Positions 16,930-26,036 of a stretch of 64,000 bases of DNA are shown here, piece by piece. The notes beneath the pieces are model-generated. The model had not been told where the DNA came from, did no database searches, and was given only the letters and a program-made list of their open reading frames with translations. This DNA comes from Maritimibacter sp. Its GTDB lineage: Bacteria; Pseudomonadota; Alphaproteobacteria; Rhodobacterales; Rhodobacteraceae. Made by a program: the position numbers and the translations under genes. The first letter of the stretch is position 1; every line of letters begins with the position of its first letter. The DNA lies in assembly GCA_002701395.1 (NCBI GenBank), contig NZVC01000044.1, positions 1 to 64,000 on the forward strand. The letters are read 5' to 3'.

Positions 16930-17145
16930 TCACGCCTTGCGCAACTCGCTTTCGGATTTCAGAACCTCGTCGCCGTCCGACTGCTCGATCCGGTAGGCGG
17001 GATTGTCTTCGTCGGCATTGCGGGTCACCTCGGACCCCTGCGCCTTGATCGTCGTCTTCTGGGTGTAGACCTTCTGGACGGTACCGGTCCCGGTGCCGTT
17101 GCCCCAGTCCCACTCGACTTTGTCGCCTTCGTCGTAACGTGCCAT
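16930..17145 (-). CDS. DUF2945 / hypervirulence-associated TUDOR-domain protein
   Basis: A 71-residue protein. The ATG at 17145 is preceded by AGGAGG at seven bases, a strong site. The sequence MARYDEGDKVEWDWGNGTGTG, followed by KTTIKAQGSEVTRNADEDNPAYRI, matches the small TUDOR-like DUF2945 family, whose members usually begin with KGDxVxWxxGxGxxxGxV. The fold is predicted to bind nucleic acid or peptide, and the function is not established. Its place between secE and nusG, all on one strand, is unusual. Confidence 0.8.
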   Translation of the reverse strand: MARYDEGDKVEWDWGNGTGTGTVQKVYTQKTTIKAQGSEVTRNADEDNPAYRIEQSDGDEVLKSESELRKA

Positions 17146-17258
17146 GCGCGGTCCTCCTTCATTGGCGGACCAGCTAGGCAGAAGCGCCCCCACGGCAAGG
17201 GCCGGGCGGTGCTTTCAGGTGTGATGTCAGGCAGGGTCCGCCAAGGCGGAGGCCGGGA

Positions 17259-17459
17259 TCAGCCGACGTAGGTCAGCAGGATCTGCAGGCCCGAGCGGAT
17301 GACCCAGTCAACAAGGAAGAAGAACACCGCCGTCAGCGATGCCATCACGAACACCATCACGGTGGTCAGCAGCACCTCGCGGCGGGTCGGCCAGACGACC
17401 TTCGCGATTTCGGCGCGGACCTGCTGGACGAACTGAAGCGGATTGGTACGGGTGGCCAT
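17259..17459 (-). CDS. secE: Preprotein translocase subunit SecE
   Basis: A 66-residue short-form SecE with one membrane span. The ATG at 17459 is preceded by AAAGGA six bases upstream and gives the normal N-terminus MATRTNPLQFVQQVRAE. The conserved cytosolic amphipathic helix and the V-W-P-T-R-E motif (VVWPTRREVLLTT) come just before the transmembrane helix. It clamps the two halves of SecY in the Sec channel. It lies 69 bases after hemC and upstream of the DUF2945 gene and nusG. Confidence 0.96.
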   Translation of the reverse strand: MATRTNPLQFVQQVRAEIAKVVWPTRREVLLTTVMVFVMASLTAVFFFLVDWVIRSGLQILLTYVG

Positions 17460-17528
17460 CGTCATTCCTTTGGATCGGATCGGGCGGCAGATACGGGTTT
17501 TCGGCGCGCATTTCAAGCGGCACCAGAG

Positions 17529-18479
17529 TCACTTCCAGTCGAAGAAGCCTTCGCCCGCCTGCGCAAGCAGTCCCGCAGCCATCACGCGCCCCATCTCGGG
17601 GCCGTCCTCGACCGCCCCGACAATGTCGTCAGCCAGTGCTTCGGACCCGTCGGTCCGCAGGATTTCACCACGCAGACGCAGACGGTTGCCGTCCAGTTCC
17701 GCCAGCCCGGCAATCGGGGTTTCACAGGACCCGTCAAGCGCCGCAAGAAAGGCCCGCTCGGCCGCAAGCCGCTTGCCGGTTTCCGTGTAGTGGATGGCCT
17801 CAAGCATTCCCGCCACGCGGCTGTCGTCGCCGCGCCGCTCGATCCCGATGGCGCCCTGTGCGATGGCGGGCAGCATGTCGTCGGGGTCGATGGGCCGGTG
17901 CGGCACCTCGAGGTCGGGCATCCGGTTCAGCCCCGCCTTCGCAAGGAAAGTCGCCTGCGCCACGCCGTCGGCCAGCTTGCGCAGCCGGGTCTGCACGTTG
18001 CCCCGGAACTCCACCACGACCAGATCGGGCCGCCGGTTCAGAAGCTGCGCCTTGCGCCGCAAGCTGGACGTCCCCACCACGGCGCCTTCGGACAGGTCCC
18101 CGATACCGCCCAGCGTCGGAGAGATGAACGCATCGCGCACGTCCTCGCGCGGCAGGTAGCAATCCAGCACCAGCCCGCCCGGTTGGTCCACCGGCATGTC
18201 CTTCATCGAATGCACCGCGATATCGATGCCGCCCGACAAAAGCTGTTCCTCGATCTCTTTGGTGAACAGCCCCTTGCCGCCAAGCTCTTTCAGCGGCTTG
18301 TCCTTCGCGATCAGCGCGGCGTCGTCGCCGGTGGTGCGGATCACGACGATCGAAAACGCCTCGGCCGGCAGGTCGAAGGCGGCGGCAAGCCGGTCGCGGG
18401 TCTCGTGCGCCTGCGCCAGCGCAAGCGGCGAGCCGCGGGTGCCGATCTTCAGCGGGTCGTTGGGTGTGGGCATGGTCAT
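17529..18479 (-). CDS. hemC: Hydroxymethylbilane synthase (porphobilinogen deaminase)
   Basis: A 316-residue enzyme that joins four porphobilinogen units into hydroxymethylbilane in heme synthesis. The N-terminal KIGTRGSPLALAQ is typical. The catalytic Asp lies in HSMKDMP (Asp94), and the dipyrromethane cofactor is attached at Cys252 in DGSCETPIAG. The start at 18479 (MTMPTPNDPLKIG) fits family length; ATGs at 18491 and 18473 are alternatives and none has a strong ribosome site. It is divergent from hemE over a 127-base spacer. Confidence 0.95.
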   Translation of the reverse strand: MTMPTPNDPLKIGTRGSPLALAQAHETRDRLAAAFDLPAEAFSIVVIRTTGDDAALIAKDKPLKELGGKGLFTKEIEEQLLSGGIDIAVHSMKDMPVDQPGGLVLDCYLPREDVRDAFISPTLGGIGDLSEGAVVGTSSLRRKAQLLNRRPDLVVVEFRGNVQTRLRKLADGVAQATFLAKAGLNRMPDLEVPHRPIDPDDMLPAIAQGAIGIERRGDDSRVAGMLEAIHYTETGKRLAAERAFLAALDGSCETPIAGLAELDGNRLRLRGEILRTDGSEALADDIVGAVEDGPEMGRVMAAGLLAQAGEGFFDWK

Positions 18480-18606
18480 GAACCCCGCCATAAACGAACC
18501 GCGCGGAAAGGAAAACGGGGCGCGGCATCCGGGCGCGCCGGACTCGATCCGCTTGACTCCGGTCGCTGCGCGCTAGACCTGTCACCGGAACGAACGGGAG
18601 TTTTGA

Positions 18607-19635
18607 ATGACCTCGAAGACGATCCTTCGCGCGCTGGCGGGCGAGACACAGGCGGTGCCGCCGGCATGGCTGATGCGGCAGGCGGGACGCTATCTGCCCG
18701 AGTACAAGGCGACGCGGGCGCAGGCGGGCGATTTCCTGTCGCTGTGCTACACCCCCGATCTGGCCGCCGAGGTCACGTTGCAGCCGATCCGGCGCTTCGG
18801 CTTCGATGCGGCGATCCTGTTCGCGGACATTCTGCTGGTGCCGCAAGCCCTTGGCGCCGACCTGTGGTTCGTGACCGGAGAGGGTCCGCGCCTGTCGACC
18901 ATCGACGATCAGGCCGACTTTGACGCGCTAAAGCCGGTCGGGGCGATCCACGACACCCTGTCGCCGGTCTACGAGACGGTGAAGATCCTGTCGCGGGAAC
19001 TGCCCTCGGACACCACGCTGATCGGTTTCGCCGGGGCACCGTGGACTGTCGCGACCTATATGATCGCCGGACGCGGCACGCCGGATCAGGCCCCCGCCCA
19101 CGCCCTGCGCACCGGCAACCCGGCCCTGTTCGACGCGCTGATGGACCGCATCACCGAGGCCACCATCGAATACCTGTCCGCACAGGTCGAGGCCGGGGCC
19201 GAAGTGGTGAAACTGTTCGACAGCTGGGCCGGTTCGCTGCCGGCGGATGCCTTCGAAACCTATGCCATAGCCCCTGCCCGCCGCATCATCACCGCGCTGA
19301 AAGACCGCCACCCCGGCCTTCCCGTCATCGCGTTCCCGCGCGAGGCCGGACCGGCCTACGAAGGTTTCGCGAAGGCGACCGGCGCGGATTGCGTGGCGCT
19401 GGACAACTCGGTCGACGCCGCATGGGCCGTGGCGCACGTCCAGAAGGACGGCTGCGTTCAGGGCAATCTTGACCCCAAGCTGATGGTCACCGGCGGCCAG
19501 CAACTGATCGACGAGGCGAAGCGGATCAAGGCCGCCTTCTCTGGCGGGCCGCACATCTTCAACCTCGGCCACGGCATCACCCCCGACGCGGACCCCGAGA
19601 ACGTGAACGTGCTGCTAGAGGCGATCCGCAGCTGA
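18607..19635 (+). CDS. hemE: Uroporphyrinogen decarboxylase
   Basis: A 342-residue decarboxylase converting uroporphyrinogen III to coproporphyrinogen III. The signature [16 protein letters not shown] near residues 18-33 and the [11 protein letters not shown] segment around 143-153 are characteristic. It is divergent from hemC, so the shared 18480-18606 spacer should carry both promoters. The downstream spacer to the halogenase gene contains a GC hairpin (19660-19666 / 19670-19676) without a T-run. Confidence 0.97.
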   Translation: MTSKTILRALAGETQAVPPAWLMRQAGRYLPEYKATRAQAGDFLSLCYTPDLAAEVTLQPIRRFGFDAAILFADILLVPQALGADLWFVTGEGPRLSTIDDQADFDALKPVGAIHDTLSPVYETVKILSRELPSDTTLIGFAGAPWTVATYMIAGRGTPDQAPAHALRTGNPALFDALMDRITEATIEYLSAQVEAGAEVVKLFDSWAGSLPADAFETYAIAPARRIITALKDRHPGLPVIAFPREAGPAYEGFAKATGADCVALDNSVDAAWAVAHVQKDGCVQGNLDPKLMVTGGQQLIDEAKRIKAAFSGGPHIFNLGHGITPDADPENVNVLLEAIRS

Positions 19636-19786
19636 CGCGCCCCGGTCGCGGGTCAGGTTGGGCCGGACACCGGCCCGCCTGTGGCCCGCCGACCACCCCC
19701 ATGCATCCGATCCGAATGCACGGGTGACTTTGCCCCGCCCTGCCCCTTAAGCTTCCCTTGCGTCAGTCCGCAGGGGGAGCACCGAG

Positions 19787-21475
19787 ATGGCGAAACCGAT
19801 CCGCGAAATAACCATCGTCGGCGGCGGCACGGCGGGCTGGATGGCCGCGATGTTGCTTCAGACCGGGCTGCAACAAGGCCGCAAGCTGAAGATCACGCTG
19901 ATCGAGTCGCCCGACATCGCCACCGTCGGCGTCGGAGAGGCGACAGTCCCCAACATGCCGCGCACATTGCACCAGTGCGGGATCTCCGAACGGGACTTCT
20001 TTCGCACCTGCAACGCGTCGTTCAAACTTGGCGTCGATTTCACCGACTGGAACCGGGACCGGGCCGGCAAACCGATCTCGTACATCAACCCGTTCGCCCG
20101 CCCGCCCGCGCTGGGGCATCAGGAACTTGGGGTCTATTACAGCGACCTTGGCGCCGGTCCCTTGGATTTCGTCCAGACCTACACGCCCACCGTCGATTTC
20201 ATCCGCGCCTGCCGCGCGCCACGGATGTCCGGCGCGGGTGAGTTCGACCAGAAACTGAAAATCGGGTACGCCTACCACCTCGACGCCGGGAAGTTCGCCG
20301 GGCTTATGCAGAAGACCTGCACAGAGGCCGGTGTCAGGCACTTGCGCGACAATGTGCAGGACGTGGAACTTGACGACCAAGGCTATGTCGCCGCGTTGCA
20401 ACTGGAACGCTCGGGACGGCATCCGGTCGAGCTGGTGATCGACTGCACCGGCTTCCGAGGGCTGATCATCAACAAGGCGCTGAACGAACCGTTCGTCAGC
20501 TATTCCCGCTATCTGGCCAACGACCGGGCGATGGCGGTGCAGATCCCGCACCGCGACAAGCAAAAGCTAGAGCCCGTCACCCGTTCCACCGCGCTTGGCG
20601 CCGGGTGGTCATGGCGCGTGCCGCTCTATAACCGGATCGGCACCGGCTATGTGTTTTCCAGCGCGCACCGCACCGACGACGAAGCGCGCGACGAATTCCT
20701 TGCCCACCTCGGCCCAGATGCGAAGGACGCAGAGCCGCGCGTGATCCCCATGCGCATCGGCCGCAACCGCCGTGCGTGGGTGAAGAACTGTGTCGCGCTG
20801 GGGCTGGCCGGGGGCTTCATCGAGCCGCTGGAATCCACCGCGATCCACATGATCGACATGAGCGTCCGGTGGCTGACCACCTACTTCCCGGACAGCGATT
20901 TCGCGCCGCCGCTGCGGGATCACTTCAACCGGCTGACAGACCGCATGTACGACGAGGTCCGCGACTTCATCGTCCTGCACTATGCGCTTGGGAACCGGAC
21001 CGACAGCCAGTACTGGATCGACGCGCGCGAGACGCTCGAGGTGCCGGACCGGCTGGCCGAGCTGTTGGAAACCTGGCGCTATGCCCTTCCCGGCCCCTTG
21101 GACCTGCCCAAGGCCGTGCTGTTCGACCACTCGACCTATCAGGCCGTGCTGCTGGGCAAACGGGTGTATGAGACCGGCTATGGCCGGGGCAAGCTTGCGC
21201 GGGGCACGCGACTGGATGCGGCCCAGTGGAAGTCGTACCTCGGCCAGATGCGGGCGCAGGTTAAACAGAAGGTCGAGGTCGCCTGCGACCACCGCAGCTA
21301 CCTTGCCGAGATGCGGGGCGAGATCCGTCCCGGCGCCGCCGCGCGCCAGCCCGCGATGGGGGGCTTCGCGATGCCGCAGGCGACGGTCCCCCTGCCCGGC
21401 ACACCGCTGTCCCACCTGCCGAAGGCGCCGCCCGCACCGGATACGCTGGACGACGAAAGCGCCAGCCTGCTTTAG
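19787..21475 (+). CDS. Flavin-dependent tryptophan-halogenase-family protein
   Basis: A 562-residue protein of the FADH2-dependent halogenase family (PF04820). The FAD-binding GGGTAGW is at residues 12-18. The catalytic lysine that forms the chloramine or binds HOCl in PrnA corresponds to Lys80 in NASFKLGVDF. The halogenase signature WxWxIP appears as WSWRVP (274-279), and the catalytic Glu-Ser pair is Glu349-Ser350 in FIEPLESTAI. All catalytic landmarks are therefore intact. The last 45 residues are Pro/Ala-rich. No flavin reductase or biosynthetic cluster adjoins it, and it sits between hemE and hemF. The substrate is unknown; indoles or other aromatics are possible. Confidence 0.88.
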   Translation: MAKPIREITIVGGGTAGWMAAMLLQTGLQQGRKLKITLIESPDIATVGVGEATVPNMPRTLHQCGISERDFFRTCNASFKLGVDFTDWNRDRAGKPISYINPFARPPALGHQELGVYYSDLGAGPLDFVQTYTPTVDFIRACRAPRMSGAGEFDQKLKIGYAYHLDAGKFAGLMQKTCTEAGVRHLRDNVQDVELDDQGYVAALQLERSGRHPVELVIDCTGFRGLIINKALNEPFVSYSRYLANDRAMAVQIPHRDKQKLEPVTRSTALGAGWSWRVPLYNRIGTGYVFSSAHRTDDEARDEFLAHLGPDAKDAEPRVIPMRIGRNRRAWVKNCVALGLAGGFIEPLESTAIHMIDMSVRWLTTYFPDSDFAPPLRDHFNRLTDRMYDEVRDFIVLHYALGNRTDSQYWIDARETLEVPDRLAELLETWRYALPGPLDLPKAVLFDHSTYQAVLLGKRVYETGYGRGKLARGTRLDAAQWKSYLGQMRAQVKQKVEVACDHRSYLAEMRGEIRPGAAARQPAMGGFAMPQATVPLPGTPLSHLPKAPPAPDTLDDESASLL

Positions 21476-21482
21476 CGCCGCG

Positions 21483-22385
21483 TCACCGCCACTTTGCCAG
21501 CGGCGGCAGGCTCATCAGCACGGCGTCCGGGTCATGCCCGGTGGCCAGTCCGAACTTCGTGCCACGGTCGTAGACAAGGTTGTACTCGGCATACAGCCCG
21601 CGATGGACCAGCTGCGTGTCTTTGTCCGCGTCCGTCCACGGGGTGTCGCGGCGCCGCTCTGTCACCGGCAGGAACGCTGGCAGGAAGGCGCGGCCCACGT
21701 CCTGCGTGAAGGCGAAATCCGCCTCCCAGTCGCCGGTGTTCAGGTCGTCGTAGAAGATGCCGCCCACGCCCCGCGCCCGCTTGCGGTGCGGGATATAGAA
21801 ATACTCGTCCGCCCAAGCCTTGAAGCGATCGTAAAGATCAGCCCCGTGCGGATCGCATCCGGCTTTCAGCGCGGCGTGGAAACTGGCGGTATCCTCGTCA
21901 TATTCGATGCAGGGGTTCAGATCCGCGCCGCCGCCGAACCACCACGCGTTCGGCGTCCAGAACATCCGGGTGTTCATGTGGACGGCGGGCGTGTGCGGGT
22001 TCTGCATATGCGCGACAAGGCTGATGCCCGACGCCCAGAACCGCGGGTCGTCGGTGATCCCCGGCACACCGCGCGCCGCCATCGACACCTGCGCCGCGTC
22101 GCCCAGCGTGCCGTAAACGGTCGAGATATTGACGCCGACCTTCTCGAACACGCGGCCGCCACGCATGACGCTCATCAGGCCGCCGCCGGCATCCGCCTCG
22201 CCCTCGGCGGCGCGACGGGTCTCGGTGACCTCGAACCGGCCGGCGGGCTGTTCGGCGAAGGGGCCGGTGGACTGGCTGTCCTCCAGCGCCTCGAACGCCA
22301 CGACGATGCTGTCGCGCAGCTCGCGGAACCAGCCCGAGGCACGGGCCTTGCGGTCGTCGAACGACACGTCGCTGTCATCGGGCAT
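21483..22385 (-). CDS. hemF: Oxygen-dependent coproporphyrinogen III oxidase
   Basis: A 300-residue aerobic oxidase converting coproporphyrinogen III to protoporphyrinogen IX. The start at 22385 has AAGGAG seven bases upstream. Family motifs GGGRVFEKVGVN-like (MRGGRVFEKVGVNIS), FGGGADLNP and RGVGGIFYDDL are all present. It is convergent with the halogenase gene, with only seven bases between the stop codons and no visible terminator there. Confidence 0.96.
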   Translation of the reverse strand: MPDDSDVSFDDRKARASGWFRELRDSIVVAFEALEDSQSTGPFAEQPAGRFEVTETRRAAEGEADAGGGLMSVMRGGRVFEKVGVNISTVYGTLGDAAQVSMAARGVPGITDDPRFWASGISLVAHMQNPHTPAVHMNTRMFWTPNAWWFGGGADLNPCIEYDEDTASFHAALKAGCDPHGADLYDRFKAWADEYFYIPHRKRARGVGGIFYDDLNTGDWEADFAFTQDVGRAFLPAFLPVTERRRDTPWTDADKDTQLVHRGLYAEYNLVYDRGTKFGLATGHDPDAVLMSLPPLAKWR

Positions 22386-22485
22386 CGCGGGTCTCCTTCT
22401 GCGTCTTGCGGCGTAGATGCGCGGCCCGGCGTCCGGCGTCAACAGCCCTGCCCGGGCCGGATCGCCGCAATCGTGGCCACCAACG

Positions 22486-22511
22486 AAAAACCCCGGCGCA
22501 ATGGCCGGGGT
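22486..22511 (-). terminator. Terminator of the TrcR-like gene
   Basis: An 8-bp GC stem (22490-22497 / 22504-22511) with a six-base loop is followed on the minus strand by TTTTT. It ends the regulator gene that stops at 22547 and shields hemF. Confidence 0.88.
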
Positions 22512-22546
22512 CTGTCCGTGTCCGATGCCGTGTTCGTCAGCGACGC

Positions 22547-23317
22547 TTAGCGTTTGTCTTCGTCGTCCTCGTCGTCGACATCCGGCTGATCGTCGCCCGA
22601 CGGCAGGTTGAAGAAGCTGTCGGCGTCCGGCAGATCGTCTTCCTTGTCGTCGTCATCGCCGCGCGGATCGTCCGACAGCGAGAACGTCTCAAGCCCCGAG
22701 ATCGCCGTCGGGATCTTCGGATCGGTGTCCATTTCAAGGCTCTGCTCGGTCGAGACCAGCTTGCGCCGCTCGTCGTCGGTCATCACCGCATCCAGCTTCT
22801 TGGCCGCCTTGGCCACCGCCGCGTCCAGTTCCATCTGCTTACACAGGCCCAGCGCGACGGGGTCGATCGGCTGCATGTTCGCGATGTTCCAATGCGTGCG
22901 CTCGCGGATCGACTGGATCGTCGGCTTGGTGGTGCCCACCAGCTTCGAGATCTGGCCGTCGGTCAGCTCGGGGTGGAACTTCACCAGCCACAGGATCGCG
23001 TTCGGACGGTCCTGACGCTTGGACAGCGGCGTATACCGCGGGCCGCGCCGCTTTTCCTCGCCCACGGCGGCCGGGTTGTGCTTTAGCTTCAGCTTGTACA
23101 GCACGTCCTTCTCGGCCTTGTCGATTTCGTCTTGGGTCAGCTGGTTGTTGGCGATCGGATCGAAGCCCTTCACGCCGGCCGCGACGTCGCCGTCCGCGAT
23201 GCCCTGAACCTCCAGCTCGTGCAGTCCGCAGAAATCCGCGATCTGCTTGAAGCTCAGCGTCGTGTTATCCACCAGCCAGACAGCGGTGGCTTTCGCCATG
23301 ATCGGTTTCGCCATCAT
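22547..23317 (-). CDS. trcR: DUF1013 cell-cycle transcriptional regulator, TrcR-like
   Basis: A 256-residue protein. The start is one of two adjacent ATGs at 23317/23314, placed by AAGGAG seven bases upstream. The N-terminal KATAVWLVDNTTLSFKQIAD and the later GTTKPTIQSIRERTHW look like helix-turn-helix elements of the DUF1013 family, which includes the alphaproteobacterial regulator TrcR. The last 50 residues are strongly acidic, with runs of Asp/Glu, and look disordered. It is a single-gene unit with its own terminator. Assignment to TrcR rests on recalled family similarity. Confidence 0.82.
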   Translation of the reverse strand: MMAKPIMAKATAVWLVDNTTLSFKQIADFCGLHELEVQGIADGDVAAGVKGFDPIANNQLTQDEIDKAEKDVLYKLKLKHNPAAVGEEKRRGPRYTPLSKRQDRPNAILWLVKFHPELTDGQISKLVGTTKPTIQSIRERTHWNIANMQPIDPVALGLCKQMELDAAVAKAAKKLDAVMTDDERRKLVSTEQSLEMDTDPKIPTAISGLETFSLSDDPRGDDDDKEDDLPDADSFFNLPSGDDQPDVDDEDDEDKR

Positions 23318-23441
23318 CCTGCGTCTCCTTCGACAAATACCTTCTTCGCCGTGAAAACGGCTGGTCCGGCTGGACCCTATCCTCGTTTTCGGGGAAGTTG
23401 GCGGCCCATATAGCCTCAAATTGCCCAAAGGAAAAGCCCCC

Positions 23442-24071
23442 ATGCGCTGGATCGCAGCCTTGTTCCTGACCGCGAGCACCGCCTTTGCAGAGGGCGAAGC
23501 ACCGGGCGATTTCGACTATTACGTCCTGTCTTTGTCATGGTCGCCGACGTGGTGCGCATTGGAAGGCGAAGCGTCCGGCAGCGCGCAATGCGACGACGAG
23601 AAAGACTTTGGCTGGGTGATGCACGGGCTGTGGCCGCAGTACGAAGACGGCTGGCCAAGCTACTGCCGCAACAACACCCGCAACCCGTCTCGGTCAGAGA
23701 CCGCCGCGATGGCCGACATCATGGGGACCGGCGGGTCCGCGTGGCACCAGTGGAAGAAGCATGGCCGCTGCGCCGGCCTGACGTCGGACGACTATTTTGC
23801 GCTGGCCCGCGTCGCCTATGACCGCATCACCCGCCCCGAGGTGCTGCGCAGGCTGGAAGAACCCGTCACCCTGCCCGCGTCGGTCATCGAAGACGCTTTC
23901 GTCAAGGACAACCCCGGGCTCCAGCCGGACGGGATCACCATCGCCTGCCGGTCCGGCCGCATCCAAGAGGCGCGGATCTGCCTGACCCGCGAACTAGAGT
24001 TCCGCGAGTGCGGCGCCGATGTCCGGCGCGACTGCACGATGTCCGACGCGCTGCTGGACCCGATCGACTGA
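23442..24071 (+). CDS. Exported ribonuclease T2 family protein
   Basis: A 209-residue secreted RNase T2. The ATG at 23442 gives a clean signal peptide (MRWIAALFLTASTAFA), with AAAGGA upstream. CAS-I is present as WVMHGLWPQY with catalytic His61. CAS-II reads WHQWKKHGRC, with Lys106 and His107 in place, but the residue that is Glu in the HEWxKHG consensus is Gln103. Six or more cysteines fit periplasmic disulfides. The enzyme would cleave RNA through 2',3'-cyclic phosphates. The Gln could lower or alter activity. Confidence 0.88.
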   Translation: MRWIAALFLTASTAFAEGEAPGDFDYYVLSLSWSPTWCALEGEASGSAQCDDEKDFGWVMHGLWPQYEDGWPSYCRNNTRNPSRSETAAMADIMGTGGSAWHQWKKHGRCAGLTSDDYFALARVAYDRITRPEVLRRLEEPVTLPASVIEDAFVKDNPGLQPDGITIACRSGRIQEARICLTRELEFRECGADVRRDCTMSDALLDPID

Positions 24072-24077
24072 GCGGGT

Positions 24078-24881
24078 TCAGTACGTGTCCCATTTGGGCG
24101 CCCAGTCGGGATCGACCACGCGGTCCTGCCGGTCCAGCCGGTCGATCTGATCGATGTGGGCATCGGTCAGTTCAAGGTCCTTCGCGGCGAAATTCTCGGC
24201 GATCCGCTCGGGCTTCGACGACGTCGGGATCACCACGTATCCCTTGAACATCAGGTAGGCGAGCGCCACCTGCCCCTCGGTCGCGCCAAGCTCGTCGCCC
24301 AGCCCCTTCAGGATCGGATCGTCCTTGATGCGTCCACGCGCCAGCGGGCAATAGGCGGTCAGGCCGATCCCAAGCTCGCGGCAGTGCTGCACGATCGGAG
24401 TGTTCGCCAGATACGGCGATAGCTCGATCTGGTTCATGAAGATCCGCTCGGGCCCGCCAAGGATCTGTGCGGCTTCGTCGACCAGCGCCTTGTTGAAGTT
24501 CGACACGCCGATGTGCCGGACAAGCCCCTCGTCCTGCACGCGCGCCAGCGGGGTCAGATAGTCTTTCAGCGGCATGTCCTGCGACGGCCAGTGCAGGTAC
24601 ATCAGGTCGACCTGATCCAGTTTCAGCCGCATCAGGCTGTCTTCGGTGGCCTTCCGGATGTCGCCGTATTTGGACACCGGGATCTTCGTGGTGATCCACA
24701 GGTCGTCCCGCGCGATGCCGCTTGCGGCGACGGCGTTTCCGACTTCGGTTTCGTTGTCATAGGCGTCTGCGGTGTCGAGGTGCCGATAACCGGCCTCTAG
24801 GGCGGCAGCGACCAGCTGTTCGCCTTCGCCCCCTTTCTGTGTCCACGTCCCAAATCCAATCTGGGGAATATCAGTCAGCAA
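24078..24881 (-). CDS. Aldo/keto reductase
   Basis: A 267-residue NADPH-dependent reductase of the AKR (dkgA/dkgB-like) superfamily. The catalytic tetrad is Asp36, Tyr41, Lys66 and His97. The cofactor region is recognisable as VIPTSSKPERIAENF near the C-terminus, and GVSNFNKALVDE is typical. It may reduce methylglyoxal, 2,5-diketogluconate or similar carbonyls; the substrate cannot be fixed. It is convergent with the RNase gene, with six bases between the stop codons. Confidence 0.9.
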   Translation of the reverse strand: MLTDIPQIGFGTWTQKGGEGEQLVAAALEAGYRHLDTADAYDNETEVGNAVAASGIARDDLWITTKIPVSKYGDIRKATEDSLMRLKLDQVDLMYLHWPSQDMPLKDYLTPLARVQDEGLVRHIGVSNFNKALVDEAAQILGGPERIFMNQIELSPYLANTPIVQHCRELGIGLTAYCPLARGRIKDDPILKGLGDELGATEGQVALAYLMFKGYVVIPTSSKPERIAENFAAKDLELTDAHIDQIDRLDRQDRVVDPDWAPKWDTY

Positions 24882-25043
24882 TCTCTTTTCCTTCCGATCC
24901 TCACGATAAGAAGAACGGTGAAGCCGGCAAAAAGTTCAATCTTGCAGGGATTGCACGTTAGAAAAGGCGCCTTTCGCACCTTATGGGAGAATTAAGTTTT
25001 AAGCTTGCACCAATTCCGTGCACTTTGATGGCGGTTGCGCCAG

Positions 25044-26030
25044 TCAGCCCGCAACCTGAAGGACGATCTTCCCGATATGGGCAGAGCTTTCCATCCGGGC
25101 ATGGGCTTTCGCCGCCTCGGCCAGAGGGAAGGTGGAATCCATCACAGGCGCCACGCGGCCCGCTTCCAGCAGCGGCCAGACATGGGCCCGCAGGCCGTCG
25201 GCGATCTTCGCCTTCGCCGCGTCGCTTTGCGGGCGCAGGGTCGACCCCGTGACGGTCAGCCGCCGCGCCATGATCTGGGCGAAGTTCAGCTCGACCTTCG
25301 GGCCGGACAGGAAAGCGATCTGTACCAGCCGTCCGTCGTCCGCCAGCGCGCCCACGTTGCGCGGGATATACTCGCCGCCGACCATGTCTAGGATCAGCTG
25401 CGCGCCACCCTCTTCCTTCAGGATCTCGACGAAATCGTCGTCGCGATAGTTGATGGCCCGTTCGGCGCCCAGCTTCTCGCACGCCGCACATTTCTCGGCA
25501 CTGCCGGCGGTCGCGAAGACACGGGCGCCGAAATGCGCGCCCAGCTGGATCGCGGTCGTGCCGATGCCCGACGATCCGCCGTGCACCAGAAACCGTTCGC
25601 CCGCAGCCAGCCCGCCGCGCATGAACACGTTGGTCCAGACGGTGAAGTACGTTTCCGGCAGGCAGGCCGCGGCGGCCATGTCCAGAACCTTGGGCACCGG
25701 CAGCGCGTGGGCGGCAGGCGTCACGACGTATTCCGCGTATCCGCCGCCCGGCAGCAGCGCGCAGACGGCGTCGCCCTCTTTCCACTGTGTCACGCCCGGG
25801 CCGACGGCTGCGACCGTGCCGCTGGCTTCCAGCCCGGGAAGATCGGACGCACCGGGGGGCGGCGCATAGTTCCCCGCCCGCTGCAACGCATCGGGGCGGT
25901 TCACGCCGGCAAAGGCCACGCGGATCAGGATCTGACCGTGTCCCGGCTGCGGAACCGAGCGTTCGGTCGGGCGCAGGACCTCCGGGCCGCCGGGCTCGGA
26001 AATCTCGATCACGGTCATCGTGTCGGGCAT
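25044..26030 (-). CDS. NAD(P)H-quinone oxidoreductase, PIG3/QOR type
   Basis: A 328-residue zinc-free medium-chain reductase. The N-terminal substrate domain is typical (GVNRPDALQRAGNYAPPPG). The Rossmann nucleotide site is VHGGSSGIGTTAIQLG, and an INYRDDDF segment follows as in PIG3-type enzymes. It would reduce quinones or enones with NADPH. It starts six bases after COQ9 ends and is almost certainly cotranscribed with it, which suggests a role linked to quinone metabolism. Confidence 0.9.
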   Translation of the reverse strand: MPDTMTVIEISEPGGPEVLRPTERSVPQPGHGQILIRVAFAGVNRPDALQRAGNYAPPPGASDLPGLEASGTVAAVGPGVTQWKEGDAVCALLPGGGYAEYVVTPAAHALPVPKVLDMAAAACLPETYFTVWTNVFMRGGLAAGERFLVHGGSSGIGTTAIQLGAHFGARVFATAGSAEKCAACEKLGAERAINYRDDDFVEILKEEGGAQLILDMVGGEYIPRNVGALADDGRLVQIAFLSGPKVELNFAQIMARRLTVTGSTLRPQSDAAKAKIADGLRAHVWPLLEAGRVAPVMDSTFPLAEAAKAHARMESSAHIGKIVLQVAG

Positions 26031-26036
26031 CGGCGT

